DNA of 64,000 nucleotides from SCTD01 sp963781675 (GTDB lineage: Bacteria > Actinomycetota > Actinomycetes > Mycobacteriales > SCTD01), in NCBI GenBank assembly GCA_963781675.1, contig CAWAGF010000006.1:372001-436000 (forward strand), given 5' to 3'. The first letter of the stretch is position 1. Each line of letters begins with the position of its first letter. This document shows, piece after piece, positions 44,103 to 52,669 of the stretch. The translations under genes were made by a program, and so were the position numbers. Below the pieces are notes generated by a model, which saw nothing but the letters and a program-made list of their open reading frames with translations, searched no databases and had not been told where the DNA came from.

Positions 44103-44691
44103 GAGCCACCGCCCCGCGGACGGGAGCTCCTACGGCCGGCTCGTGGACGGCCAACGAGAAGCGCGCCCCTGTGCTCGCGGCGACGTAGGCGTGCGGCCGG
44201 TCGCCGGTGAAGGCGGTGCCGTCGCCCGCCTCGAGCGCCGCCGACTGCCCGCCCACCTCCACGACGAGCGAGCCGTCCAGGACCTGCAGCAGCTCGCGCG
44301 TCCCCGCGGCGTGCGCCTCGCTGTCGTAGCGGTCGCCGGGGCCCAGGGTCCAGTCCCAGAGCTCGACGACGTCCGGGGCGGCGGTGCCGGCGACGAGCAC
44401 CGCCCGCCCGCCGTGCGCGCCCCGCCAGAGCACCACGCCCTCGCCCGCGCGGGTGACCGTCAGCGCCGCTGCTCGCGGCGGCTCGACGAGCGCCGGCAGC
44501 CCGACCCCCAGCGCGTCGCCCAGGCGCAGCAGCGTGCCGATGCTGGGGTTGGTCCCGCCCTGCTCGACGTGGACCAGCATCCGCCGGCTGACGCCGCTCG
44601 CGGCGGCGAGCTGGTCGAGCGTCCAGCCCCGTGAGGTGCGGGCCGACCGCACCCGGTCTCCCACGGCGTGGGCGAGCTCCAGCGTGTCCAT
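44095..44691 (-). CDS. XRE-cupin transcriptional regulator
   Basis: A 198-residue regulator: N-terminal XRE HTH (GDRVRSARTSRGWTLDQLAA, SGVSRRMLVHVEQG) and C-terminal cupin (about residues 115-185) ending in a ligand-pocket-like GDGTAFTGDRPHAY. Such proteins sense small metabolites, often polyamines or amino acids. It is divergent from an MFS exporter and co-transcribed with the B3/B4 gene. Palindromic TGCA-rich sites start directly at its ATG. Confidence 0.9.
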   Translation of the reverse strand: MDTLELAHAVGDRVRSARTSRGWTLDQLAAASGVSRRMLVHVEQGGTNPSIGTLLRLGDALGVGLPALVEPPRAAALTVTRAGEGVVLWRGAHGGRAVLVAGTAAPDVVELWDWTLGPGDRYDSEAHAAGTRELLQVLDGSLVVEVGGQSAALEAGDGTAFTGDRPHAYVAASTGARFSLAVHEPAVGAPVRGAVARA

Positions 44692-44720
44692 GCAGTGCAA
44701 CGTACTGCACTCCTGGTGCA
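44691..44720. promoter_or_regulatory. TGCA-rich operator candidate for the XRE-cupin regulator
   Basis: TGCAGT (44691-44696) and ACTGCA (44704-44709) form a perfect inverted repeat with a 7-bp spacer, and a further TGCA lies at 44717. The site covers the regulator start and the start of the 57-bp gap to the divergent MFS gene, a position suited to control both. Seen: the symmetry. Inferred: the binding protein. Confidence 0.5.
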
Positions 44721-44748
44721 GCGCCTCCGCAGCACTAGCGTCCGGCGG

Positions 44749-46026
44749 GTGAGCCGCCTCGTCGAGACCGTGGTGCCGGCCCGCCTCGGGCCCGGCTTCC
44801 GCTGGCTGCTCGCCTCCTCCTGGGTGTCGAACCTCGGCGACGGCATCGCGCTCGCCGCCGGGCCCCTGCTCATCGCCTCGCAGACCCGCGACCCGCTGCT
44901 GGTCGCGTCCGCGGTCCTGCTGCAGCAGCTGCCGTGGCTGCTGTTCGGGCTGCTCGCCGGCGCGCTCTCCGACCGGCTCGACCGCCGGGTCATCGTCGTC
45001 ACGGTCGACCTGCTGCGCGCCGGGGTGCTGGTGCTGCTGGCCGCCTCGATCGTCACCGGCGTCGTGTCGGTGCCGGTCGTGCTGGTGTCGCTGTTCCTGG
45101 TCGGCACGGCGGAGGTCTTCGCCGACAACGCGGCGAGCACCCTGCTGCCGATGATCGTCCCGCGGGCCGACCTCGCGATCGCCAACGCCCGGATGCAGAC
45201 CGGCTTCATCACGGTCAACCAGCTCGCCGGCCCGCCGCTGGGGGCCGCGCTGTTCGCGGCGGGCGCCGCCTCGCCCTTCGTCCTGCAGGCCGTCCTCGTG
45301 GCGCTCGGCGCGGTGCTGGTCTCGCGGCTGGTCGTGGCACCGCACCGGCGCGAGGCCGGCGGGCCGTCGCACGTCCGGCGGGACATCGCCGAGGGCTTCC
45401 GCTGGGTGCGGCACCACGCGGCGGTCCGCACCCTGATCCTCACGATCTTCACCTTCAACATCACCTTCGGCGCGGCCTGGTCGGTGCTGGTCCTGTACGC
45501 GACCGAGCGGCTGGGCATGGGCGAGGTCGGCTTCGGCCTGCTGACGACCGTCTCCGCCGTCGGCGGCCTGGCCGGGACCACGTCGTACGGCTGGATCACG
45601 CGGCGGATCAGCCTGGGCGACCTGATGCGCGTCGGGCTGGTCGTCGAGACCCTGACGCACCTCGCGCTCGCGCTCACGACCTCGCCCGCGCTGGCGTTCG
45701 TCATCTTCTTCGTCTTCGGCGCGCACGCCTTCATCTGGGGGACCACGTCGGTGACCGTCCGGCAGCGGGCCGTGCCCACGGCGCTGCAGGGGCGGGTCGG
45801 GAGCGTGAACGGCTTCGGCGTCTACGGCGGGCTCGTCCTGGGCTCGGCGCTCGGCGGCCTGATCGCCCAGCGGTGGGGCGTCACCGGGCCGTTCTGGTTC
45901 GCCTTCGTCGGCTCGGCCGTGTTCTGCGTCCTCATCTGGGGCCAGCTGGCGCACATCGCGCACGCTGACGAGGACGAGCCGGCTGCCCAGCCCGCCGAAG
46001 CCGCCGCCGACCGGGCGCGGGAGTGA
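44749..46026 (+). CDS. MFS exporter (EntS/DHA3-like)
   Basis: A 425-residue carrier with twelve hydrophobic segments. DHA3-type traits: FRWLLASSWVSNLGDGIALAAG, LSDRLDRR and GRVGSVNGFGVYGGL. Members export macrolides, siderophores or other small molecules. It is divergent from the XRE-cupin gene, so it is likely the regulated exporter. The substrate is unknown. GTG 44749 gives the standard N-terminus. Confidence 0.88.
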   Translation: MSRLVETVVPARLGPGFRWLLASSWVSNLGDGIALAAGPLLIASQTRDPLLVASAVLLQQLPWLLFGLLAGALSDRLDRRVIVVTVDLLRAGVLVLLAASIVTGVVSVPVVLVSLFLVGTAEVFADNAASTLLPMIVPRADLAIANARMQTGFITVNQLAGPPLGAALFAAGAASPFVLQAVLVALGAVLVSRLVVAPHRREAGGPSHVRRDIAEGFRWVRHHAAVRTLILTIFTFNITFGAAWSVLVLYATERLGMGEVGFGLLTTVSAVGGLAGTTSYGWITRRISLGDLMRVGLVVETLTHLALALTTSPALAFVIFFVFGAHAFIWGTTSVTVRQRAVPTALQGRVGSVNGFGVYGGLVLGSALGGLIAQRWGVTGPFWFAFVGSAVFCVLIWGQLAHIAHADEDEPAAQPAEAAADRARE

Positions 46027-46054
46027 TCGCGCCGGTCCCGGGCAGGGAGGAGCC

Positions 46055-46561
46055 GTGGCCGACTTCGACATCACCGTCCTGATCCGCTCCGAGCACGACG
46101 CGTTCCGCCGCGCCTTCACCGAGATCGAGGGGCTCACCGACAAGGACGAGCTCACCTCGCGCTGGCGTGAGCTGTCCGACCAGCTCGAGGTGCACGCCGC
46201 CGGCGAGGAGGAGGTCTTCTACCCGGAGCTGCTGCAGGACGTCGACGACAGCGAGGGCGACACCGAGCACGCGGTCAAGGACCACAACGAGATCCGCGAG
46301 ACGACCCGCAAGGTCGACGACCACGAGGTCGGCAGCGACGCCTGGTGGGAGGCCTTCCGCGAGGCGCGCGAGGCGACCGTGGACCACCTCGGCGAGGAGG
46401 AGACCGACGTGCTCCCGCCCTTCCAGGAGCAGGTCGACGAGGACAAGCGCGGCGAGCTCGGCATGCGCTGGATGAAGTTCCTGGAGGACCACCAGAACGC
46501 CAAGGGGCTGTCGCGCGAGGAGCTCGACCCGAAGGAGTACGTCGAGGAGCACAGCTCCTAG
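46055..46561 (+). CDS. Hemerythrin-like (HHE) domain protein
   Basis: A 168-residue acidic cytoplasmic protein with the four-helix HHE pattern: IRSEHDAFRRAF, LEVHAAGEEEVFYPELL, VKDHNEIRE and VDHLGEEETDVLPPF. The His/Glu ligands for a di-iron centre are present. Such proteins sense or scavenge oxygen, nitric oxide or iron. It is 28 bp downstream of the MFS gene and 19 bp upstream of selA on the same strand. Confidence 0.92.
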   Translation: MADFDITVLIRSEHDAFRRAFTEIEGLTDKDELTSRWRELSDQLEVHAAGEEEVFYPELLQDVDDSEGDTEHAVKDHNEIRETTRKVDDHEVGSDAWWEAFREAREATVDHLGEEETDVLPPFQEQVDEDKRGELGMRWMKFLEDHQNAKGLSREELDPKEYVEEHSS

Positions 46562-46580
46562 CCCGACGTACGGTCGTCAG

Positions 46581-47864
46581 GTGAGCCTCGACGACCCGCG
46601 CCGGCGCGTGCCACGCACGGACGTGGCGCTCGCCGACCCCCGTCTCGTCGAGGCCGCGGGGCGGCTCGGGGTCGACCTGGTGAAGGCCGCCGTCGTGCAC
46701 GCGCAGGGCCTGGCCCGCAGCGGCACGCTGGCGCCTGAGCAGGTCGTCGACGCCGCAGTGGGCGCGCTGCCGTCGCGCGCCACGACGCTGCGCCCGGTCC
46801 TGAACGCGACCGGCGTCGTGCTGCACACCAACCTCGGGCGCGCCCCGCTCTCGCCCGCGGCGGTGGACGCCGTGCGGACCGCCGCGGGCTACGTCGACGT
46901 CGAGTACGACGTGGCCGACGGCAGCCGGGCCCGCCGGGGCCGCGGGGCGCTCGCTGCGCTTCGTGATGCGGTGCCGGCCGCGGAGGACGTGCTGGTCGTC
47001 AACAACGGCGCCGCGGCGCTGGTCCTGGCCACGACCGCCCTGGCCGCCGGACGCGAGGTGCTGGTGAGCCGCGGCGAGATGGTCGAGATCGGCGACGGCT
47101 TCCGGCTGCCGGACCTCATCGCCAGCACCGGCGCCCGGCTGCGCGAGGTCGGCACGACCAACCGGACGCACCTGCGCGACTACGCGGACGCGGTCGGTCC
47201 GGAGACGGGCTGCGTGCTGAAGGTGCACCCCAGCAACTTCCGGGTGGAGGGCTTCACCAGCGCGGTCGGCGTCGCGGAGCTGGCCGGCCTCGGGGTGCCC
47301 GTCGTGGCCGACGTCGGCAGCGGGCTGCTCGCACCGCACCCGCTGCTCCCGGACGAGCCGGACGCCGACACCGCCCTGCGCGCAGGCGCTTCCGTCGTGA
47401 CGGCCAGCGGCGACAAGCTGCTCGGCGGGCCACAGGCCGGCCTCCTGCTCGGCCGGGCGGAGGTGCTCGAGCGGTTGCGGCGGCACCCCCTGGCGCGGGC
47501 GCTGCGCGTCGACAAGCTGACCCTGGCGGCGCTGGAGGCCACCCTGCGCGGGCCGCGGACGCCGACCTGGGCGGCGCTCACCGCGGACCCGGCCGTCCTG
47601 CGGGCGCGGTGCGAGCGGCTGGCCGACCTCGTCGGAGGGCACGTCGTGCCGAGCGACGGCGCCGTCGGCGGGGGAGGCGCCCCGGGGCAGGTCCTGCCGG
47701 GCTGGGCCGTCGCCCTGCCCGCGTCGTACGCCCCGCGGCTGCGCGCCGGTGACCCGTGCGTCGTCGGTCGCGTCGAGCGGGACCGCTGCCTGCTGGACCT
47801 GCGCTGCGTCCCTGAGGCCGACGACGACGTGCTGGCCGCGACCGTGCGGGCGCTGACCGCCTAG
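46581..47864 (+). CDS. selA: L-seryl-tRNA(Sec) selenium transferase
   Basis: PLP enzyme of 427 residues that turns Ser-tRNA(Sec) into Sec-tRNA(Sec) with selenophosphate. Family motifs: NATGVVLHTNLGRAPLS, YDVADGSRARRG, VNNGAAA and the PLP lysine Lys279 in SGDKLLGGPQAG. Slightly shorter than E. coli SelA. The GTG at 46581 is preferred; the stop overlaps the selB start by one base (TAGTG). Works on the tRNA at 40885. Confidence 0.95.
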   Translation: MSLDDPRRRVPRTDVALADPRLVEAAGRLGVDLVKAAVVHAQGLARSGTLAPEQVVDAAVGALPSRATTLRPVLNATGVVLHTNLGRAPLSPAAVDAVRTAAGYVDVEYDVADGSRARRGRGALAALRDAVPAAEDVLVVNNGAAALVLATTALAAGREVLVSRGEMVEIGDGFRLPDLIASTGARLREVGTTNRTHLRDYADAVGPETGCVLKVHPSNFRVEGFTSAVGVAELAGLGVPVVADVGSGLLAPHPLLPDEPDADTALRAGASVVTASGDKLLGGPQAGLLLGRAEVLERLRRHPLARALRVDKLTLAALEATLRGPRTPTWAALTADPAVLRARCERLADLVGGHVVPSDGAVGGGGAPGQVLPGWAVALPASYAPRLRAGDPCVVGRVERDRCLLDLRCVPEADDDVLAATVRALTA

Positions 47865-49627
47865 TGCACGTCGTCGCGACCGCCGGCCACGTCGACCACG
47901 GCAAGAGCACCCTCGTGCGCGCGCTCACCGGCATGGAGCCGGACCGCTGGGCGGAGGAGCGCCGGCGCGGCATGACCATCGACCTCGGCTACGCGTGGAC
48001 GACGCTGCCGTCCGGGCAGGTGCTGGGCTTCGTCGACGTGCCGGGGCACGCGCGCTTCATCGGCAACATGCTGGCCGGCCTCGGCCCGGCGCCCGCGGTG
48101 CTCGTCGTCGTCGCGGCGGACGAGGGGTGGCGCCGCCAGTCAGGTGAGCACCTCGCGGCGGTCGACGCGCTGGGACTGACGAGCGGGCTGCTCGCCGTGA
48201 CGCGCAGCGACCTCGCCGACCCTGGCGCGGCGACGGCGCAGGCGCTGGAGCAGGTCGCCGCCTCCAGCCTCGGCACGGTCGAGGCCGTCGCGGTCTCGGG
48301 CGCGACCGGCGCGGGGGTCGACCAGCTGCGCGCCGCCCTGGACCGGCTCGTCGCGCAGCAGCCCGAGCCCGACGTCCGCGCCCCGGTACGGCTCTGGGTG
48401 GACCGGGCGTTCACCGTGCGCGGCAGCGGGACCGTCGTCACCGGCACCCTCGCCGCCGGCACCGTGCGCACCGGCGACGAGCTCGTCCTGCGCGACCGGG
48501 CCGTCCGCGTCCGTGGCCTGCAGAGCCTGGGCGAGCCGTACGACGAGGTGCGCGCCGTCGCCCGCGTCGCGGTGAACCTGCGCGGGGTCGAGCGCGAGGA
48601 GGTCGGCCGGGGCGATGCGCTGCTCACCCCGGGCAGCTGGCGGGACACCGGCGGCGTCGACGTCCGGCTGTCCGCGGACCCCCGTGCGCTGCCCGCCGAG
48701 CTCGTCCTGCACGTCGGGTCGACGGCGGTGGCGGTCCGGCTGCGCACGCTCGGCGGCGACACCGCCCGGCTCACGCTGCACCGGCCGCTCCCGCTGCGCG
48801 CCGGCGACCGTGCCCTGCTGCGCGACCCGGGCGCCCAGGCCGTCGCGGCCGGCGTCCTCGTGCTCGACGTCGACCCGCCCGCCCTGCGCCGGCGGGGAGC
48901 GGCCGCCGAGCGCGCCCGGGCGCTCGTCGGCGCCAGCGCCGTGCCGGACCTCGCGACCGAGGTCGCCCGCCGCGGAGCCGCGCGCCGCTCCGACCTCGCC
49001 GCGGTGGGGGTGCCGCTGGACGACCTGGGGGCGGTACGGGCCGAGGGGGAGTGGCTCGTCGACCCGCAGCGCTGGGCGCAGTGGGTGCAGCAGCTGGCCG
49101 CTGCGGTGGACGCCCACGCGCTGGCCGCGCCGCTGGAGGCCGGGCTGCCCGCCGAGGCCGCCCGCCGGGCGCTGGACCTCCCGGACGTGCGGCTGCTGGC
49201 AGGGCTGGCCGCGGCGGCCGGTGTCGAGGCCGTCGGCGGCCGGCTCCGGCGGCCCGGGGCGGTCGCCGACCTCGGACCGGCCGAGCTCGGGGTGGCGGCG
49301 CTCGAGGAGCGGCTGCGCGGGAGCGCCTTCGCCGCTCCGGAGTCGCCCGAGCTCGACGCGCTGCACCTCGGCCCACGGGAGCTGGCCGCCGCCGAGCGGG
49401 CCGGTCGGCTGGTGCGCGTCGGCGGCGACGTCGTCCTGCTCCCGGACGGCCCGGCGCGGGCGATGCGGGTGCTGGCCGCGCTGCCGCAGCCGTTCACGCT
49501 GTCGGCCGCGCGGCAGGCGCTGGGCACCACCCGGCGCGTGGCCGTGCCCCTGCTCGAGCACCTCGACGGCCGTGGGTGGACCCGGCGGCTGGACGGCAAC
49601 GTGCGCGAGGTCCGGCGGCCGAAGTAG
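47864..49627 (+). CDS. selB: Selenocysteine-specific elongation factor
   Basis: A 587-residue GTPase that carries Sec-tRNA(Sec) to UGA codons marked by a SECIS hairpin. G1 GHVDHGKS (8-15), switch region RRRGMTIDLGY and G3 DVPGH are clear; the G4 motif reads TRSD instead of NKxD. After EF-Tu-like domains 2 and 3 come the C-terminal winged helices (for example GVPLDDLGAVRAEGEWLV and LGTTRRVAVPLLEHLDGRGW) that bind mRNA. GTG start overlaps selA. Its visible target is the formate dehydrogenase hairpin at 23829. Confidence 0.95.
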   Translation: MHVVATAGHVDHGKSTLVRALTGMEPDRWAEERRRGMTIDLGYAWTTLPSGQVLGFVDVPGHARFIGNMLAGLGPAPAVLVVVAADEGWRRQSGEHLAAVDALGLTSGLLAVTRSDLADPGAATAQALEQVAASSLGTVEAVAVSGATGAGVDQLRAALDRLVAQQPEPDVRAPVRLWVDRAFTVRGSGTVVTGTLAAGTVRTGDELVLRDRAVRVRGLQSLGEPYDEVRAVARVAVNLRGVEREEVGRGDALLTPGSWRDTGGVDVRLSADPRALPAELVLHVGSTAVAVRLRTLGGDTARLTLHRPLPLRAGDRALLRDPGAQAVAAGVLVLDVDPPALRRRGAAAERARALVGASAVPDLATEVARRGAARRSDLAAVGVPLDDLGAVRAEGEWLVDPQRWAQWVQQLAAAVDAHALAAPLEAGLPAEAARRALDLPDVRLLAGLAAAAGVEAVGGRLRRPGAVADLGPAELGVAALEERLRGSAFAAPESPELDALHLGPRELAAAERAGRLVRVGGDVVLLPDGPARAMRVLAALPQPFTLSAARQALGTTRRVAVPLLEHLDGRGWTRRLDGNVREVRRPK

Positions 49628-49655
49628 CGTCCGCACACCGACCGAGGGAGACGCA

Positions 49656-50741
49656 GTGCCGCAGGAAGTGCAGGGGGTCGTCGCGCGCAGCAAGGGCGCA
49701 CCGGTGAGCCTGGAGACGATCGTCCTCCCCGACCCGGGACCGCACGAGGTGGTCGTGCGGGTGGAGACCTGCGGGGTCTGCCACACCGACCTGCACTACC
49801 GCGAGGGCGGGATCAACGACGACTTCCCCTTCCTGCTCGGCCACGAGGCCGCCGGACGGGTGGAGACGGTCGGCGACGCCGTGACCACCGTGGCGGCGGG
49901 CGACCGGGTCGTGCTCGCCTGGCGCGCCCCCTGCGGGACGTGCCGGGCGTGCCTGCGCGGCCGGCCGCACCTGTGCTTCGACAGCCGGCACCAGGGCTCG
50001 CCCATGACGCTCCAGGACGGCACGCCGCTCGCGCCCGCCCTCGGGCTCGGCGCCTTCGCCGAGAAGACCCTCGTCGGCGAGGGCGCCTGCATCAAGGTCG
50101 ACGAGCGCGCCGACCCCGCCGCGGCCGGCCTGCTCGGCTGCGGCGTCATGGCCGGCTGGGGCGCCGCGGTGAACACCGCGCCCGTGCAGAAGGGCGACAC
50201 GGTCGCCGTGCTCGGCTGCGGCGGCGTCGGCGACGCGGCCATCGCCGGGGCGGTCTACGCCGGCGCGCGGCAGGTCATCGCCGTCGACCTCGACGACCGG
50301 AAGCTGCAGTGGGCCAAGGGCTTCGGCGCGACCGACACCGTGAACGCCGGCAGCGGTGACGTCGTGCAGGCGCTGCGCGACCTGACCGGCGGCTTCGGTC
50401 CCGACGTCGTCATCGACGCGGTCGGCCGGCCGGAGACCTACCGGCAGGCCTTCGACGCCCGCGACCTCGCCGGCACCGTCGTGCTGGTCGGCGTGCCGAC
50501 GCCGCAGATGCAGCTGGAGATGCCGCTGATCGAGTTCTTCGGCCACGGCGGCGCGCTGAAGTCCTCCTGGTACGGCGACTGCCTGCCCACCCGCGACTTC
50601 CCGCTGCTCATCGACCTGTTCCTGCAGGGCCGCTTCGCGCTGGACGCCTTCGTCAGCGAGCGCATCGCGCTGGGCGACGTGGAGGAGGCGTTCCACCGGA
50701 TGGAGCGCGGCGAGGTCCTGCGCTCCGTGGTCGTCCTCTGA
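49656..50741 (+). CDS. mscR: S-(hydroxymethyl)mycothiol dehydrogenase (formaldehyde dehydrogenase)
   Basis: NAD-dependent zinc enzyme of 361 residues that oxidises the formaldehyde-mycothiol adduct (and can act on S-nitrosomycothiol). It matches mycobacterial AdhE2/MscR over its whole length, for instance GVCHTDLHYREGGIND, LLGCGVMAG, AVLGCGGVGDAAIAGA and GHGGALKSSWYGDCLP. Catalytic zinc Cys is in CGVCHTD; structural zinc cysteines in CGTCRACLRGRPHLC. GTG 49656 follows GAGGGAG and lies 28 bp after selB; the stop overlaps the next gene (TGATG). Confidence 0.95.
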   Translation: MPQEVQGVVARSKGAPVSLETIVLPDPGPHEVVVRVETCGVCHTDLHYREGGINDDFPFLLGHEAAGRVETVGDAVTTVAAGDRVVLAWRAPCGTCRACLRGRPHLCFDSRHQGSPMTLQDGTPLAPALGLGAFAEKTLVGEGACIKVDERADPAAAGLLGCGVMAGWGAAVNTAPVQKGDTVAVLGCGGVGDAAIAGAVYAGARQVIAVDLDDRKLQWAKGFGATDTVNAGSGDVVQALRDLTGGFGPDVVIDAVGRPETYRQAFDARDLAGTVVLVGVPTPQMQLEMPLIEFFGHGGALKSSWYGDCLPTRDFPLLIDLFLQGRFALDAFVSERIALGDVEEAFHRMERGEVLRSVVVL

Positions 50742-51370
50742 TGGCGGCGCGGATCGAGCACCTGGTCACCAGCGGCACGTTCAGCCTGGACGGGCAGGTC
50801 TTCGACGTCGACAACAACGTCTGGCTGCTCGGGGACGACGACGAGGTGCTGGTCGTCGACGCCCCCCACGACCCGGACGCCATCGCCGCGGCGGTGGGCG
50901 ACCGCACCGTCGTCGCGATCGCCTGCACGCACGCCCACGACGACCACGTCCGCTCCGCACCGGAGCTCGCCGAGCGGCTGTCGACGCAGGTGCTGCTGCA
51001 CCCCGACGACCGGGTGCTGTGGGACCTGACCCACGCGCGGCACGAGCCGGACGGGTCGCTGCGCGACGGCCAGGTGCTCGAGGTCGCCGGCACGAAGGTG
51101 CACGTGCTGCACACCCCGGGCCACGCCCCCGGTGCGGTCTGCTTCTCCGTCCCGGACCTCGGGGTCGTGTTCAGCGGGGACACGCTGTTCTCCGGCGGGC
51201 CGGGCGCCACCGGGCGCAGCCACAGCGACTACCCGACGATCCTCGACTCGATCCGCACGCGCCTGCTCACGCTGCCGCCGGAGACGCGGGTGCTCACCGG
51301 GCACGGCGACGAGACGACCGTGGCCGCCGAGGCGCCGTCCTACGACGAGTGGGTCAAGCGCGGCAGCTAG
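50741..51370 (+). CDS. MBL-fold hydrolase (probable S-formylmycothiol hydrolase)
   Basis: A 209-residue metallo-beta-lactamase-fold protein. Metal ligands are in CTHAHDDHV (HxHxDH), HTPGHAPG and VFSGDTLF, with a late LTGHGDET. In mycobacteria the same gene follows mscR (Rv2259-Rv2260). It should hydrolyse S-formylmycothiol to formate and free mycothiol, the step right before formate dehydrogenase; this activity is inferred from context. The start overlaps mscR by one base and the stop shares CTAG with the convergent PrsW gene. Confidence 0.88.
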   Translation: MAARIEHLVTSGTFSLDGQVFDVDNNVWLLGDDDEVLVVDAPHDPDAIAAAVGDRTVVAIACTHAHDDHVRSAPELAERLSTQVLLHPDDRVLWDLTHARHEPDGSLRDGQVLEVAGTKVHVLHTPGHAPGAVCFSVPDLGVVFSGDTLFSGGPGATGRSHSDYPTILDSIRTRLLTLPPETRVLTGHGDETTVAAEAPSYDEWVKRGS

Positions 51371-52632
51371 CGCGGCCAGGCGACGGCCAGCGGCACACCG
51401 AGGCCCCCGGCGATGCCCGACCACGGGGCGTGCGGCGGCGCCGGCGGCAGCGCCCACCGCGCCCGCGCGACCCGGGTCGTCAGCTCCGCGAGCGCCGCCT
51501 CCGGCGAGCCGTAGCGCGGCGAGTAGGCGCCGCGGTCGAGGCGCTCGCGCGTGGTGGCCAGCTCGAGCACGTCGCCGGCCAGGTCGCGGGCGGCTGCGCC
51601 GGCGGCCGGGTGCAGCGCCCGGGCGGCGCGCATGAGGCGCTTGCGGGCGCCGACGTCGGCCAGGGCGGCGACGTCCGCCTCGGCCAGCACGCCCGCCCGC
51701 ACCTCGGGCCACAGGTAGTGCGCGACCGCCCGCTTCTCCCGCCGGGCCTCGCGCCGGGCCAGGACGATCAGCCCGACGAACGCCGGGACCATCACCCCGA
51801 AGAACACCAGCAGGAAGCCGCCGCCGTCGAAGGACGCCGAGCCGTTCCACAGCGCGTGCAGGCAGACCGCGCCGAGCAGGCCGAGCGCCGGCGCCAGCAG
51901 GCCACGGCGGGTGCGGCCGGCCGCGAGCAGTCCGAGGCCGATGCCGGTGCACGCGGTGAAGACGGGGTGGGCGAACGGGGAGAAGACGCCGCGCAGCACG
52001 AACACCGCCGGCAGCGAGCCGTCCTCCAGCGCCCGGCCGTAGTAGAGGACGTTCTCGACGGTGGCGAAGCCGAGGCCGACCATCGAGGCGTAGACGATCC
52101 CGTCGAGCGGGCCGCCGATCTGGTGGCGGAACCGCCGGTAGAGCAGCACCAGGACGGAGGCCTTGCTGCCCTCCTCGACCAGCGGCGCGACCAGCGCGGC
52201 CTCGGCCAGGTCGTCGCCGCCGACCACCCAGCCGAGCACGCCGTTGAGGACGAGCGCAGCCAGCACGACCGTCGTCGCACCCGCCAGGAAGGCGTAGGCC
52301 AGCGCCGCCTTCGGCTCCGGGTGGAAGCGGTCCAGCGACAGGGCCGCCCAGGCGTAGAGCGGGACGAGCACGAGGGCCGCGACCACCGCCGCTACGAAGG
52401 CCGTCGGTCCGACCTCCCCGAGCACCACGACCAGCGCCAGCAGGCCGCACACCGCGAAGGCCGTGACGTTGCGGGCGCCGAGCACGCGCCCGGGGACGGC
52501 GAGGCGCTGCGCCGCCGCGACCGGGGGCAGCGGCTGCGTCGCGGGCGTCCAGCTCACGCCGTCCCACCAGCGCAGGTGCCCCTGCTGCCACGGGTCGGCG
52601 TACCAGCCCGCGACCGGGTGGCTCGTCGTCAT
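51367..52632 (-). CDS. PrsW family intramembrane metalloprotease with N-terminal DUF2510
   Basis: A 421-residue membrane protein. Residues 1-35 are a DUF2510 module (GWYADPWQQGHLRWWDGVSWT). Then about seven to nine hydrophobic segments with PrsW motifs: the glutamate pair in APLVEEGSKA, FAHPVFTACTGIGLG and LHALWNGSA. PrsW proteins cut membrane anti-sigma factors or related substrates; no sigma/anti-sigma pair is nearby, so the target is unknown. The ATG at 52632 is preferred over 52650. Divergent from moaA with 37 bp between starts. Confidence 0.9.
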   Translation of the reverse strand: MTTSHPVAGWYADPWQQGHLRWWDGVSWTPATQPLPPVAAAQRLAVPGRVLGARNVTAFAVCGLLALVVVLGEVGPTAFVAAVVAALVLVPLYAWAALSLDRFHPEPKAALAYAFLAGATTVVLAALVLNGVLGWVVGGDDLAEAALVAPLVEEGSKASVLVLLYRRFRHQIGGPLDGIVYASMVGLGFATVENVLYYGRALEDGSLPAVFVLRGVFSPFAHPVFTACTGIGLGLLAAGRTRRGLLAPALGLLGAVCLHALWNGSASFDGGGFLLVFFGVMVPAFVGLIVLARREARREKRAVAHYLWPEVRAGVLAEADVAALADVGARKRLMRAARALHPAAGAAARDLAGDVLELATTRERLDRGAYSPRYGSPEAALAELTTRVARARWALPPAPPHAPWSGIAGGLGVPLAVAWPR

Positions 52633-52669
52633 GTGCCCATCCTGCGGCACACGCGCCTACAGTCAGCAG

